The notes beneath the pieces were generated by a model. The model saw only the letters and a list, made by a program, of their open reading frames with translations, ran no database searches and had not been told where the DNA came from. Of a DNA stretch of 64,000 bases, positions 63,192-64,000 are shown one piece after another (the stretch's first letter is position 1; every line of letters starts with the position of its first letter). Position numbers and translations under genes: made by a program. The stretch is taken from NCBI GenBank assembly GCA_002900995.3, contig CM035305.1, positions 4,262,467 through 4,326,466 on the forward strand, written 5' to 3'. The stretch is from Ganoderma boninense. Its lineage: Eukaryota; Basidiomycota; Agaricomycetes; Polyporales; Polyporaceae.

Positions 63192-63674
63192 ATGAAGTCA
63201 TTCGTTTGTGAGCAACTGCTGGAGCAAACACTTCAGTCACTGCTGGGTAATCATTCGTTGCGTTTGCTGCAATGGCGTGGAGCCGGTAAGAAACTGAGAT
63301 TGACGGCGCATTGTCCTTGGCATGATCGGGCAGTGATCGACGCTCCGATCGGGGTTGTTGAAGCTGTGCTGTCTCAATTGCCCGACACGGCTGCACTCGG
63401 CTTCGTTGCGGCTGGTTGGGGCGTCCTTCATCGAGTCTTCCTTGCAAAAACAGCTACCTTGTTAGATCAGGTCGATATGTCTGGGTTGGCCAATGTCGTA
63501 TTCGTCTTCAGTAGTGCAGGTGGAGTTGCGCTCTGCCCGGGACAAGTTAGGTTCAATTTGGGACATTCATGGGTGCAGCCTTGGCTTCTGGGAGCATCCA
63601 GGTGGTCTGCCGACGACGGGAAGGGCACGCGCAAAGGACGTGCGGTCGAGGGGAGGCTACCGGCACGCCATTGA
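63192..63674 (+). CDS. Unassigned 160-codon open frame
   Basis: From ATG 63192 the frame reads MKSFVCEQLLEQTLQSLLGN, KLRLTAHCPWHDRAVIDAPI and ALGFVAAGWGVLHRVFLAKT, and ends ..GRLPARH. It has reasonable composition and no obvious low complexity, but I recognise no family. The minus strand is also partly open. It could be an exon, an element remnant or chance. Confidence 0.18.
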   Translation: MKSFVCEQLLEQTLQSLLGNHSLRLLQWRGAGKKLRLTAHCPWHDRAVIDAPIGVVEAVLSQLPDTAALGFVAAGWGVLHRVFLAKTATLLDQVDMSGLANVVFVFSSAGGVALCPGQVRFNLGHSWVQPWLLGASRWSADDGKGTRKGRAVEGRLPARH

Positions 63675-64000
63675 AAGGCATTCTTCGAGAGGGACGACCA
63701 CTCGCGATATAGGGCTAGGCAGCGCCCAGTCGCGCATGGGCAGGTGAGGGGCGCGCGCAAGCGAGGCTGTGAATGATCGCCCCAGGATTGTCAATCTTCC
63801 GGGCAGGAAGAGTCTGCGATAGCGCGCGGTTGGCACGCGCCGTTATAAAACATGCGGCCAATGGTATTACGCCGCGAGGCGTTATGAGGCGTGTCACAAA
63901 TCCGTTAGCTGGGACTGTGATCCGATCCTGGCCCCCCGGGGGAGGGGGGGGCGAGGTGCAAGGGCGCCCGGTTGTCTGGACCACATGGCCGCGCGCGAGC
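63675..64000. other. Window end, no gene seen
   Basis: Contains G- and C-runs near 63930-63955. No supportable frame, RNA gene or repeat. Confidence 0.4.

Overview
The window is nuclear DNA from a filamentous fungus, most likely an Agaricomycete basidiomycete. The evidence is GC-rich coding sequence, genes split by many 50-70 nt GT..AG introns (often GTNNGT..NAG), basidiomycete-like RPB1, VPS27, VPS4 and HAL4-type kinase proteins, and no bacterial-style operons. It is a draft scaffold: a run of exactly 100 N lies at 59914-60013, and at least five housekeeping-gene reading frames break by a single missing G or C, which looks like consensus error. I placed gene ends by eye from conserved protein blocks and splice sites; internal exon edges are approximate unless stated.

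Left third (0.45-17.9 kb): VPS35 (retromer, -), RPB1 (largest Pol II subunit, -), VPS27 (ESCRT-0, +, divergent from RPB1 across 314 bp) and a large Q/S/P-rich protein with a Bni4-like C-terminus (-). Between 17.9 and 20 kb there is no convincing gene, but there is a repeat structure: a 37-bp inverted repeat, a 19-bp direct repeat and a small foldback.

Middle (20-36 kb): an amidase-signature hydrolase (+), two tandem proline dehydrogenase genes (-, -), CAND1/TIP120 (cullin regulator, -), a small acidic hypothetical protein (-) and a small secreted protein with a Kex2-like site (-). The amidase and the PRODH pair form a small nitrogen-catabolism neighbourhood.

Right of centre (37-56 kb): VPS4 (ESCRT disassembly ATPase, -), a HAL4/SAT4-type kinase (-), RPL19 (+), a MYST histone acetyltransferase (-), an AGC-like kinase with degenerate active-site motifs (-) and an F-box protein (-).

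Right end (56-64 kb): gene-poor, with a probable gene fragment, the assembly gap, an intron-containing tRNA-Asn(GTT) and several open frames I cannot assign. Three genes (VPS35, VPS27, VPS4) act in endosomal sorting and two others (CAND1, F-box) act in SCF ubiquitin ligase control, but they are interleaved with unrelated housekeeping genes, so I do not call this a cluster. I found no convincing new multi-gene system. The items most worth a second look are the repeat structure at 18.6-19.6 kb, the degenerate kinase at 51.6-54.9 kb, the tandem PRODH pair, two unusually long introns, and the recurrent single-base frame breaks.
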